In this document: positions 7,904 through 14,733 of the stretch, piece after piece
Position numbering within the stretch: position 1 is the stretch's first letter
Layout: each line of letters starts with the position of its first letter
Origin: Sulfurospirillaceae bacterium
GTDB lineage: Bacteria; Campylobacterota; Campylobacteria; Campylobacterales; Sulfurospirillaceae
Reading direction: 5' to 3'
NCBI GenBank assembly: GCA_028705785.1
Contig: JAQWCT010000030.1
Location: 1 to 14,922 of the forward strand
Length of the DNA: 14,922 nucleotides
The notes under the pieces: generated by a model
What the model saw: the letters and a program-made list of their open reading frames with translations, nothing else
What the model was told of the DNA's origin: nothing
Databases searched by the model: none
Made by a program: the position numbers and the translations under genes

Positions 7904-9820
7904 TTAAAAATTAAAAAACTTATATTGATTCTTACCAGAATATTTAGCAGTATACATCGCTTGATCAGCTTGGTTAATAAATGTTTCATAGTCAATATTA
8001 TCTTCTCCAGAATAAAAATTGACTCCAATACTTGCTGAGATGTGCAAGCTATTTCCATTGACTGTGATGGTAGAAGAAAATTCTTTTAAAAAACGCTTTA
8101 AAATAGGAATGATTTCATCCTTAGTCTTTAAATCAGAGACAACAACGACAAATTCATCGCCTCCTAATCGAGATGCAATATCATTTACTCTAATGAGTTT
8201 ATTCATTCTATCTGCTATAGTTATGAGAACTTTATCGTCAACATCATGTCCGTAAGTATCATTAATGCTTTTAAATCCATCAAGGTCTATAAAAAGTAAT
8301 GCGAGTATATTTTGATTTCTTTTAGCACCATGCATGGCTCGCGTCAATAGTTCAGAGAGTAAAAATCGATTTGGAAGGTGAGTGAGTGCATCATGTTTGG
8401 CAATATTGTCAAGCTTTTCTTGAGCTTCAATGAGTAGTGAAATATCCGTATTAAATCCAACAAATCTAAGAGGAGTTCCATCTGAATCAAAGAGTGCTTT
8501 ACCTCGACCTAAAATCCAACACCATGACCCATCTTTTGCTTTTAATCGAAAAGTATTTTCATAATCTTCTTTACCATATGAATCTAAATATTTTTTAACG
8601 ACTCCTTGCGCTTTGATTCTATCATCTGGGTGCAATAAATCCAAAAACATACCAATATTGTGAGGTAATTCTTCAGGCATATAGCCTAACATGATTGCAT
8701 AACGCTCGGAAAACTGAAAATGATCGTTTTGTAAATTCCAATCCCATAGGCCATCTTTACTCCCTTCGATGGCTAATGAAAAGACATTTCTTTCTTCTTC
8801 TAACGCTTCGGTTGCTTCTTTTATCTTTACATGTAAGTCTTTATTTAACGCTTCTAGCGCTTTGGTCTTTTTGAAAAAAGCGTATCCTAATATTTCTAAC
8901 TCATCATCCGTTCCCAATGGCTCATAGTGCTCTTCTAAAGGATTTGAGGATGCTTGAGTTACTTTGGTATACAGTTTCAAAATTGGGTCAGCAATCGTTC
9001 TTGCTAAATTATACGATAACAAAATAGCAATAATCAAAACGAAAAAACCTACAATTGACAAGAAAGTGAGTTGTTTATGTAATGGCTGTAAATATGTTGT
9101 TTGAAGTATACCAATTTCTAATTTTATACCAAGATCATGAAACACTGTATGGTTTTTATCACATACGAATTTATAGGTAGAATAGCTCTTGTGATTTTCA
9201 TAATTCTTGCTATAAAATTCTTCCCCGTCATGATATAACTTCGTATAGATAAAATTTTCCAGCTGGGTATATTGATCAATGATATTTTTTATATTAAAGG
9301 TAGCTATTATGGCACCTTGTGTGGTGTTATAGTAGTTGATAGGTACTATAAATATGAGTTCATTATCCTTAAAATAAGTGATAGTTCTGGATAAACTTAA
9401 AGCCATTCTTAATTCGTGAGATTTGATGACCGTAGCGATGTTGGTATCTGTTTGAAATACAATTCTTCCATCAAAATCAACAATACTGAGTTTATTTAAG
9501 TAGCCATCTTCTCTAAAATTCTTAATCAGCGGAAATAGATATTTATCTCTTGAGTCCACATCAACAAAAGCATTGATGATGAGTTCATTTTTGCCTAAAA
9601 GCTCCGTCTTCTCTCTAAGATATTCAAATTTTTGATTAACATCACGCGCTAAATCTTGTGCCTTTTTTTGTAAATTTTCATTCGCTTTTTCTTGCAAATA
9701 AGTGACATCCGAATATGCAATAAAACAGAGTAAAAGAACGATGATAATTGCAACAAAAGTAGTGATTTGCGTAACTACTTTTGTTGCAATACTTTTTTTA
9801 AACTTACCATCACGAAACAT
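7904..9820 (-). CDS. Membrane sensor diguanylate cyclase (periplasmic sensor-HAMP-PAS-GGDEF)
   Basis: The 638-residue protein should make cyclic di-GMP from two GTP in response to a periplasmic signal. Layout: transmembrane helix 1 (about 19-36); a 215-residue periplasmic region that looks like a double Cache sensor (IVDFDGRIVFQTD near 113-125); transmembrane helix 2 (about 251-269); a HAMP linker (about 270-322); a coiled coil; a PAS domain (about 347-465, with HPDD and ending FNTDI); and a GGDEF domain (472-635). The active site is an intact GGDEF (553-557). An RxxD inhibitory site, RVND (544-547), sits exactly five residues before it, so product feedback is expected. ATG 9820 has GGAG upstream and lies 3 bases after the binding-protein stop, implying coupled translation. 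A strong inverted repeat lies early in the gene. No EAL domain is present. Confidence 0.9.
   Translation of the reverse strand: MFRDGKFKKSIATKVVTQITTFVAIIIVLLLCFIAYSDVTYLQEKANENLQKKAQDLARDVNQKFEYLREKTELLGKNELIINAFVDVDSRDKYLFPLIKNFREDGYLNKLSIVDFDGRIVFQTDTNIATVIKSHELRMALSLSRTITYFKDNELIFIVPINYYNTTQGAIIATFNIKNIIDQYTQLENFIYTKLYHDGEEFYSKNYENHKSYSTYKFVCDKNHTVFHDLGIKLEIGILQTTYLQPLHKQLTFLSIVGFFVLIIAILLSYNLARTIADPILKLYTKVTQASSNPLEEHYEPLGTDDELEILGYAFFKKTKALEALNKDLHVKIKEATEALEEERNVFSLAIEGSKDGLWDWNLQNDHFQFSERYAIMLGYMPEELPHNIGMFLDLLHPDDRIKAQGVVKKYLDSYGKEDYENTFRLKAKDGSWCWILGRGKALFDSDGTPLRFVGFNTDISLLIEAQEKLDNIAKHDALTHLPNRFLLSELLTRAMHGAKRNQNILALLFIDLDGFKSINDTYGHDVDDKVLITIADRMNKLIRVNDIASRLGGDEFVVVVSDLKTKDEIIPILKRFLKEFSSTITVNGNSLHISASIGVNFYSGEDNIDYETFINQADQAMYTAKYSGKNQYKFFNF
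8826..8837. repeat. TTTACATGTAAG near-palindrome in the GGDEF gene
   Basis: This copy of the TACATGTA-core motif has one mismatch at the edge. In frame it encodes Leu-His-Val-Lys (residues 329-332), in the linker between HAMP and PAS. Its presence inside the putative insertion means the insert has been resident a long time or came from a genome with the same motif. Confidence 0.75.
9747..9790 (-). repeat. Perfect 17-bp inverted repeat near the 5' end of the GGDEF gene
   Basis: ATTGCAACAAAAGTAGT (9747-9763) and its exact complement ACTACTTTTGTTGCAAT (9774-9790) flank a 10-base loop. In the mRNA this would fold into a strong hairpin spanning nucleotides 31-74 of the coding region, within the codons of the first membrane helix. 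No T-run follows it in either direction, so it does not look like a terminator. A translation-limiting hairpin or a protein site is possible. Confidence 0.85.
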
Positions 9821-9823
9821 CTT

Positions 9824-11965
9824 CTACTCCACGACTCGTACGATGTTTCCATCTTTGTCAAACACTGCCATAAAAAAATCTTTCAAGTTTAATGCATCAT
9901 GATTGCCTGCATCAAAAGGCTTTTTATATATTTTAATGGCACCCTCATAGATATCTAAGTTTTCCAAAGACTCTTTCACTTTTGTTGAATCAAAATTCTT
10001 GCACCTCTGTATGGCACTCGCTAAAAGCATAACCGCATCATAGCCTTGAGCAACACCTGTTATGGCATTTATTGGCTCATTTGTTGATTGGCGATAAGCT
10101 TGAAAATAGTTTTTTACTAAATTTTGTGCTTCTTTTCTAGCATTTTGCGCCAAAGAAAAAGTTTGAATAAAGCTTAAATCATTGTCTTGAAGATACTGTT
10201 TCGTAGCTTTAAAAAAAGAATCCTCATCGATTCCCCAATGGGATATAATAGGAATTTTGATATGTCGCTCTCCCATATAGGTAACAATTTGTTGTGCTTC
10301 TGGCGAATTTAGAACCATGATAATCGAGTCGCTACCATTAGCTCTTATAGAACTAAACATTTTTTCAAAATCTTTTTCACCTCTATTGATGACAAATCCT
10401 TCTTGATTTTGAATTCCTTTTGAGCTAAGCGTTAGATTGATATTGTCTAAAGCTTCTTTACCCCATATGGAGTTTTCTACCACTATCGCTGGATGCGAAC
10501 TTTTTTTAAGTGCCTCTTGTGCTAAAAATTTTGTAGCATATCTGTCGTTGAGGGAGACTCTAAAAACATAGTTGTCTTTATACCTATTTTCTGTCACACT
10601 AGGAGCGGCCGCCCAAGGTGAGAAAAAAATCAACTTATTATCTTGAATATCTTTCATGTACGATGAGATAATAGCACTATGTTTGCCACCAATCACCGCT
10701 ATAATATTTTTATCATTAATAAAATCTCGTATATTGTCCCTAGCTTGTGTTGAAATACCTTGATGATCTTTTGCAACCACCATGACTTGTTTACCAAGCA
10801 ATCCACCTTTATGGTTGATTTCATCAATGGCGAGCTCTACGCCCCTTTTAATAGCAAGGCCTGAACCTTTTGCCCCCATAGAAAGGTCTGTGTCTATTCC
10901 AATGGTTACAATGTTTTTTTTGGGATACTTATTATAGAAATATTCTTGTGTTGCAGAAATGATGTGAGAACCGATAATATCCTCATATTTTTTCATAATA
11001 TATGCCGTAGCATTGACAAATCTTTTTCTCTCCTCTGGCGATAAAAAATGAATATGGATACCAGATTTTTTAAGCACTTCAAAATTGATTTTATCTTCTT
11101 TTAGTGTCTCTTCTCTTTCCCAAGAAGTGACCTCTTTGAGTGTTTGGATTAAGATATCTTGAATTTCTAAAGGGAGCTTGGAGAGACTTTTTATACTAAC
11201 AGATAAAACATGCGCCAAATAACCGTGCTCACTTAGGGTGAAATCACTTTGAACTTTGTACAATTCCATGCCAACAGTTCCACTTAAAGGAGTTTCTTGT
11301 GCATCTATGACACCATCAGTTAAGGCTTGTTTCGTCTCTTGAAAATCAATAATGATAGGCTTCGCCTTAAGAGCATAAAACTGCTCCATAATCGCGCGAC
11401 TTTGCATAACCCTCATCTTTAAATCTTTAAAATCTTCTATTTTGGTCAAAGGCTTATTGGCTGTGAAGTTTTTAAAACCACCCTCCCAAAAAGTAACCCC
11501 TAGAAGATCTATCTTATTTAAATCTTTCAACAACATCTCACCCACTTTACCATCGAGCAGAGCATAAGCATCTTCTCTTGTGGGAAATAAAAATGGCAAA
11601 TCAGCATATTGCATGGAGGGAACGACGGCACTCATTTTTGCTGTTGGCGTTAAGAGAATATCAATTTCGCCCAGCGTTGAAAGCTCCAGCATCTTCTGGT
11701 TATTCCCCAGTTCTTGATTGGGAAATACTGTTATTTTAACTTTACCATTTGTTTTCTTGTCAACTTTATCAGCAAAGCGAAGAGCTGCTTTGTGTGAAAC
11801 ACTCTCTTTTGGCATATGGTGAGCAAACTTTAATTGAATTATGTCAGAACGGTTATCTATAGGAGAAATATTTTCTTTTTTGGTTGGCTGAGTTGGTTGA
11901 AGATTGAATAAATTGATGGTTAAAAGAACAAATATCGCACCTAGTAATACTATAATTTTTTTCAT
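9824..11965 (-). CDS. Fused periplasmic binding protein: TRAP DctP-type head plus ABC Leu/Ile/Val-type head
   Basis: This 713-residue exported protein joins two unrelated solute-binding folds. Residues 4-20 are a hydrophobic export signal after two lysines, with no lipobox cysteine and no clear cleavage site, so it may stay membrane-anchored. Residues 44-335 are a DctP/TRAP binding domain: LKFAHHMP start, LPFLF, LKMRVM with the carboxylate-binding Arg185, and LTDGVIDAQETP (215-226). Residues 351-710 are a periplasmic-binding-protein type I domain of the branched-chain amino acid ABC family: IGIDTDLSMGAKGSG, GVELAIDEINHKGGLLGK (375-392) and VIGGKHS. No TRAP membrane subunits or ABC permeases are in the window. 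The gene ends 3 bases before the GGDEF cyclase, which argues for ligand sensing rather than transport. Ligands are unknown, though a carboxylate for the first head is plausible. ATG 11965 has AGGG upstream. Confidence 0.88.
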   Translation of the reverse strand: MKKIIVLLGAIFVLLTINLFNLQPTQPTKKENISPIDNRSDIIQLKFAHHMPKESVSHKAALRFADKVDKKTNGKVKITVFPNQELGNNQKMLELSTLGEIDILLTPTAKMSAVVPSMQYADLPFLFPTREDAYALLDGKVGEMLLKDLNKIDLLGVTFWEGGFKNFTANKPLTKIEDFKDLKMRVMQSRAIMEQFYALKAKPIIIDFQETKQALTDGVIDAQETPLSGTVGMELYKVQSDFTLSEHGYLAHVLSVSIKSLSKLPLEIQDILIQTLKEVTSWEREETLKEDKINFEVLKKSGIHIHFLSPEERKRFVNATAYIMKKYEDIIGSHIISATQEYFYNKYPKKNIVTIGIDTDLSMGAKGSGLAIKRGVELAIDEINHKGGLLGKQVMVVAKDHQGISTQARDNIRDFINDKNIIAVIGGKHSAIISSYMKDIQDNKLIFFSPWAAAPSVTENRYKDNYVFRVSLNDRYATKFLAQEALKKSSHPAIVVENSIWGKEALDNINLTLSSKGIQNQEGFVINRGEKDFEKMFSSIRANGSDSIIMVLNSPEAQQIVTYMGERHIKIPIISHWGIDEDSFFKATKQYLQDNDLSFIQTFSLAQNARKEAQNLVKNYFQAYRQSTNEPINAITGVAQGYDAVMLLASAIQRCKNFDSTKVKESLENLDIYEGAIKIYKKPFDAGNHDALNLKDFFMAVFDKDGNIVRVVE

Positions 11966-11982
11966 ACACTATTCCCTACTAA

Positions 11983-12001
11983 TATCGTCAAGGTAACGAT
12001 A
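11983..12001. promoter_or_regulatory. Operator-like inverted repeat upstream of the binding-protein gene
   Basis: TATCGT and ACGATA flank a 7-base spacer and sit just downstream of the predicted -10 box, about where transcription would begin. It could bind a regulator or form a small leader hairpin. The evidence is symmetry and position only. Confidence 0.3.
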
Positions 12002-12002
12002 G

Positions 12003-12008
12003 CTTATA
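12003..12008 (-). promoter_or_regulatory. Predicted -10 box for the binding-protein/GGDEF operon
   Basis: On the minus strand TATAAG follows a T-rich run (TTAATTTTTTA), in the manner of campylobacterotan sigma-70 promoters, and would start transcription near 11996. The leader to the ATG at 11965 would be about 30 bases. One base differs from TATAAT. Confidence 0.45.
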
Positions 12009-12040
12009 AAAAATTAATCCCGACTGAATTAGTTGAGTCG
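12008..12040 (-). terminator. Weak candidate terminator of lpxB
   Basis: On the minus strand CGACT and AGTCG pair around a 10-base loop, 18 bases after the lpxB stop, and are followed seven bases later by six Ts. The stem is short and the T-run is offset, so read-through from lpxB into the binding-protein gene is likely. Confidence 0.3.
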
Positions 12041-12058
12041 TTTTAGAAGATTTTTCTG

Positions 12059-13090
12059 CTATTTTGCAGCCATTATCTTTATCATCGCTTCGATACTACC
12101 ATGTTTTAAAATAGCTCGTAAACGCAAAGCAGCTTCAAAAAATACCTCTGGATTTGTATTTTCATACGCATGGATGAGATTTTCAACCGTAACATCATGT
12201 TGTAAAAGCTCTACATGTAAAGGCGGTAACTGCTCAAAATCAAAAATGATATTGGCAAGTCCTACATGTAAGAGCTTTACAAATCGTTTGGCTATCATAT
12301 AATCAAGCCATTTGGCTTTATAGGCTAAAACAAAAGGCACACCAATAAGTGCAGCTTCTAGCGTCGCCGTTCCTGAACACACAAAAGCAAACTCGCTTTT
12401 GAGAAACGCCTCATAAGTATTTTTAGAAACGATAAATCCGCTGATATCGCCATAAAGTGCCTCTATCTCTTTATCACTCAAATGGGAAGGAATTACCAAG
12501 ATATTTTTCTTATCAATCTTTTGCGCAAGCTCTCTATACAATGGCATCAAAGCTTTAATTTCACTCTTTCTACTTCCTGGTAAAAAAGCAATATATCCCG
12601 TTTTCTCATAACTTTTTTTAAAAGAGGGAATCTCATCAAGAAGTGGATGCCCCACATAAATAGCTTTGTTATAAAAGCGTTGTTCAAAAGGCAAGATAGA
12701 AGCTAAAATATCGCAATATTTTTCAACCTTTGCCACTCTTTTGGCTTTCCACGCCCAAACTTGGGGCAAAATATAGTAGATAATCTCTACATTGGGATTG
12801 ACTTCTTTGATGGCTTTTGCCAAAGGAAGATTGAAAGCTGGCGAATCAATAAGCAAAACTTTGTCTACATGTAAGCTCATCAAACTCATCGCTTTAATCG
12901 CTTTTTTTGCCTTTTTGATTTTAGAAATAGCATCCACAAACCCCATAATCGAAAAAGCACGACTCGGCAACAGTGGCTTTCCAAATCGCTCATCAAAAAT
13001 ACCAAACAATTCACATTCCCCCAAAGCTTTTAAAATAGGCTCTACATGTAAATTCGCAGATGGCTCTAAGGCTGAGATAAGTAATTTCAA
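12059..13090 (-). CDS. lpxB: Lipid-A-disaccharide synthase
   Basis: LpxB is a GT19 glycosyltransferase that joins UDP-2,3-diacylglucosamine to lipid X, forming the lipid A disaccharide at the inner membrane. The 343-residue protein has the N-terminal EPSANLH (9-15) in place of the GEASGD of Escherichia coli, LLIDSPAFN (79-87), YYILPQVWAWK (105-115), FLPGSR (169-174), the nucleotide-sugar-binding CSGTATLEAA (238-247) and a C-terminal LKHGS (328-332). It is near the short end for the family. The start is TTG at 13090: GAGGAAA lies just before it, and the nearby ATG in that ribosome binding site is out of frame. The gene holds four TACATGTA palindromes, the densest cluster in the window. Its 3' end is duplicated at 7786-7827. 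It is divergent from surE. Confidence 0.93.
   Translation of the reverse strand: MKLLISALEPSANLHVEPILKALGECELFGIFDERFGKPLLPSRAFSIMGFVDAISKIKKAKKAIKAMSLMSLHVDKVLLIDSPAFNLPLAKAIKEVNPNVEIIYYILPQVWAWKAKRVAKVEKYCDILASILPFEQRFYNKAIYVGHPLLDEIPSFKKSYEKTGYIAFLPGSRKSEIKALMPLYRELAQKIDKKNILVIPSHLSDKEIEALYGDISGFIVSKNTYEAFLKSEFAFVCSGTATLEAALIGVPFVLAYKAKWLDYMIAKRFVKLLHVGLANIIFDFEQLPPLHVELLQHDVTVENLIHAYENTNPEVFFEAALRLRAILKHGSIEAMIKIMAAK
12071..12112. repeat. Direct repeat, lpxB-side copy
   Basis: This is the live copy of the 42-base repeat at 7786-7827 and encodes the last part of LpxB (ILKHGSIEAMIKIM). Identity is 37/42, in the same orientation, 4285 bases apart. Confidence 0.8.
12212..13051. repeat. Cluster of four TACATGTA palindromes in lpxB
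   Basis: The plus-strand 9-mer TACATGTAA occurs at 12212-12220, 12263-12271, 12866-12874 and 13043-13051. Each is read in the lpxB frame as TTA CAT GTA (Leu-His-Val, at residues 291-293, 274-276, 73-75 and 14-16). The outer bases are less symmetrical than in the intergenic copies. Confidence 0.85.
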
Positions 13091-13143
13091 TGATTTTCCT
13101 CATGTATTAATAACGGATAGTGTATAGAAAAATCTCTTAAAAA

Positions 13144-13154
13144 TATAATATAAT
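13144..13154 (+). promoter_or_regulatory. Tandem -10 boxes for surE-tcdA
   Basis: TATAATATAAT contains two overlapping perfect TATAAT hexamers, 28 to 33 bases before the surE start, in the AT-rich divergent spacer 13091-13172. The lpxB promoter must lie in the same spacer on the other strand; the best hint there is TATACA, read on the minus strand near 13121-13126, and it is weak. Confidence 0.55.
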
Positions 13155-13181
13155 GCAATAAAAAAGTAGGTAATGACTCAA

Positions 13182-13967
13182 ATGAAACGCATTTTAATCA
13201 CCAATGATGATGGCTTCGAAAGTAAAGGACTTTATGCCCTTGCCCGTGCCCTTCGCCCTTTAGGACAAGTGACCATCGTAGCTCCCACTTCTGAGAAATC
13301 CGCCTGCGGACACTCACTCACACTTACCCGACCCCTTCGCTTTGTTGCTATTGAAGATGATTTTTACAAACTAGATGATGGTACGCCGACGGATTGTATT
13401 TACCTTTCCTTGAACGCACTTTTTGAGGGTGAGAGTAAACCTGATTTGGTAGTAAGTGGCATCAACAAAGGCTCAAACTTAGGTGAAGATATCACCTACA
13501 GTGGAACAGCAAGTGCGGCAATGGAAGCAGCATTGCATGGTGTTCCAGCCATCGCCATCTCGCAAGTCTATTCAGGCGGTCCTCAAAACATTGAACTAAC
13601 CCACGGCTATGATTTGGCGGAACAAACGGTCTATGATTTAGCCAAAAGAATTTTAGATGGTTCATTTCCTCTTGGTGAACGCCGTTTTTTAAATGTCAAT
13701 ATCCCAGCCCTCAAACCTGAAGAGTGCAAAGGCTACAAAATCACCCGAGCAGGATACCGTATGTACGGCAATGACGCGCATCTGCACCGAAATCCACGAG
13801 GTGAAGAATACTATTGGCTAGGTGTTCACACACTTGAGTGGAAGAAAAGCGAAGCGGCAGATTGTGACCTAAGCGCCATTGATGAGGGATATATTTCTAT
13901 CACGCCCATCAAACTCGATATGACTGCACACGATGAACTTGACGCATTAAAAGAATGGATAAAATAA
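13182..13967 (+). CDS. surE: 5'-nucleotidase SurE
   Basis: SurE is a metal-dependent phosphatase acting on nucleoside 5'-monophosphates in the cytoplasm, linked to stationary-phase survival and nucleotide salvage. The 261-residue product starts with the hallmark ILITNDDGFES (4-14), where Asp9-Asp10 bind the metal. It continues with VAPTSEKSACGHSLT (33-47), YKLDDGTPTDC (62-72) and SGINKGSNLGEDITYSGT (92-109), whose Asn95 is the other metal ligand. Length is normal. An ATG at 13173 would add three residues, but AGTAGG then lies only two bases away. ATG 13182 has better spacing and matches the usual family start MKxILITNDDG. The stop codon shares its last base with the tcdA start, so the two are co-transcribed and likely coupled. 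Confidence 0.95.
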   Translation: MKRILITNDDGFESKGLYALARALRPLGQVTIVAPTSEKSACGHSLTLTRPLRFVAIEDDFYKLDDGTPTDCIYLSLNALFEGESKPDLVVSGINKGSNLGEDITYSGTASAAMEAALHGVPAIAISQVYSGGPQNIELTHGYDLAEQTVYDLAKRILDGSFPLGERRFLNVNIPALKPEECKGYKITRAGYRMYGNDAHLHRNPRGEEYYWLGVHTLEWKKSEAADCDLSAIDEGYISITPIKLDMTAHDELDALKEWIK

Positions 13968-14611
13968 TGGAAGATCGCTTCACCAGAGTTCGCCGTGTTT
14001 TGGGGGATGATTTTGAAAAGCTCGCACAAGCACATATTTTGCTTTTGGGTGTGGGTGGCGTGGGTAGTGTCTGCTTAGATGCACTCTTTCGCACAGGCAT
14101 CGGTAGTATTACCATTGTCGATGATGATGTTTATGACATCACCAACCAAAACAGACAACTCGGAAGCGAAGCCGTTGGAGAAGTGAAAGTCAACCACCTT
14201 GCATCCCTTTATCCCAATGTGCATCCTATTCATGCGTTAATTACGCCTGAGTGGGTCGAAGCGTTTGATTTTTCTCCTTACGATGTGGTTATTGATGCTA
14301 TCGATGATATGAAAGCTAAAGTAGCTGTTGCACACAAAGTGTCTGAAAAACTTTTAAGCTCAAGTGGAAGTGCCAAAAAAATCGATCCAACACGCATTCG
14401 TTATACCTCAATTTGGAAAACACACGGCGATGCACTGGCTAAAAAAATGCGTTATGAACTCAAAAAAAGTGGTTTTGAGGGAGATTTTATCACCGTCTAT
14501 TCAGACGAAGAAGCCATCTGTAAAGAGTTAGGAAGTCTGATGTGTGTTACGGGTGCTTTTGGTTTTGCATTGGCTTCACTTGCAATTCAGAAAATTACGG
14601 GGAAGATGTAG
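13967..14611 (+). CDS. tcdA: tRNA threonylcarbamoyladenosine dehydratase (ThiF/E1-like)
   Basis: TcdA uses ATP to cyclise tRNA t6A37 to ct6A at ANN-decoding tRNAs. The 214-residue protein has the E1-like Rossmann loop GVGGVGS (28-34), an acidic strand end VDDDVYDITNQNRQ (51-64) with the adenylation-site Arg, DAIDD (110-114), and the TcdA-typical SSGSAKKIDPTRI (132-144) followed by TSIWKTHGDALAKKMR. It is shorter than Escherichia coli TcdA (about 268 residues), mainly at the C-terminus. An upstream in-frame ATG at 13955 exists; ATG 13967 is preferred because it overlaps the surE stop by one base and MEDRFTRVRRVLG is where the family normally begins. In such short forms, a general ThiF/MoeB-like activating role cannot be excluded. 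Confidence 0.85.
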   Translation: MEDRFTRVRRVLGDDFEKLAQAHILLLGVGGVGSVCLDALFRTGIGSITIVDDDVYDITNQNRQLGSEAVGEVKVNHLASLYPNVHPIHALITPEWVEAFDFSPYDVVIDAIDDMKAKVAVAHKVSEKLLSSSGSAKKIDPTRIRYTSIWKTHGDALAKKMRYELKKSGFEGDFITVYSDEEAICKELGSLMCVTGAFGFALASLAIQKITGKM

Positions 14612-14612
14612 G

Positions 14613-14626
14613 CTTTACATGTAAAG
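14613..14626. repeat. CTTTACATGTAAAG palindrome just after the tcdA stop
   Basis: This is a perfect 14-base palindrome starting 2 bases after the tcdA stop. It is one of two non-coding copies of the motif; these have the longest symmetry, suggesting that CTTTACATGTAAAG is the full site. It has no loop and is not a hairpin terminator. Confidence 0.9.
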
Positions 14627-14628
14627 AC

Positions 14629-14675
14629 CTTTAGTTTTGGACTCCTAGTCTCCCCAAAACTTCCAAAGCTTTTTT
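14629..14675 (+). terminator. Rho-independent terminator of surE-tcdA
   Basis: CTTTAGTTTTGG (14629-14640) pairs with CCAAAACT plus AAAG (14654-14661 and 14665-14668), giving 12 base pairs with a 3-base bulge. A small inner hairpin GACT-CCT-AGTC can form in the loop. It is followed by C and six Ts (14669-14675). It lies between two copies of the TACATGTA palindrome. Confidence 0.65.
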
Positions 14676-14677
14676 AT

Positions 14678-14691
14678 CTTTACATGTAAAG
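14678..14691. repeat. CTTTACATGTAAAG palindrome after the tcdA terminator
   Basis: This second perfect 14-base intergenic copy lies 65 bases after the first, on the far side of the terminator and 42 bases from the stop of the converging SHOCT gene. Confidence 0.9.
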
Positions 14692-14733
14692 GTTAAAAGT
14701 TTCACTACACTCTCTTTTTAACATCTCTAACAC

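Larger units (their letters stand above)
7828..12070. other. Putative inserted segment bounded by lpxB 3'-end repeats
   Basis: The 4.2 kb between the direct repeats holds only the GGDEF cyclase and the fused binding-protein gene, plus flanking spacers and the last codons of lpxB. The segment looks more AT-rich than its surroundings: by hand count 10621-10680 has 15 G+C in 60, against 21 at 3001-3060 and 32 at 13261-13320. In Campylobacter jejuni, as I recall, lpxB and greA are neighbours without these genes. No integrase, transposase or terminal inverted repeat is seen, so the mechanism is unknown. It is placed as an acquired accessory unit by inference. Confidence 0.45.

Noticed and set aside
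9824..11965. Part of a TRAP or ABC transporter operon
   Set aside because: No DctQ/DctM or ABC permease/ATPase genes are adjacent; neighbours are a GGDEF cyclase and lpxB. The ABC ATPase at the window start is of the LolD/MacB type and about 9 kb away.
7828..12070. Insertion sequence, transposon or prophage
   Set aside because: No transposase, integrase or phage genes and no terminal inverted repeats; only the direct lpxB-end repeats support insertion.
12792..13127. Plus-strand open frame opposite lpxB
   Set aside because: It is a shadow of lpxB: no ribosome binding site and no recognisable family, while the minus strand carries all LpxB motifs.
14692..14722. Hairpin GTTAAAA/TTTTAAC as terminator for the SHOCT gene
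   Set aside because: A seven-pair, nearly all-AT stem with a 17-base loop and no following T-run on the minus strand is too weak to call.
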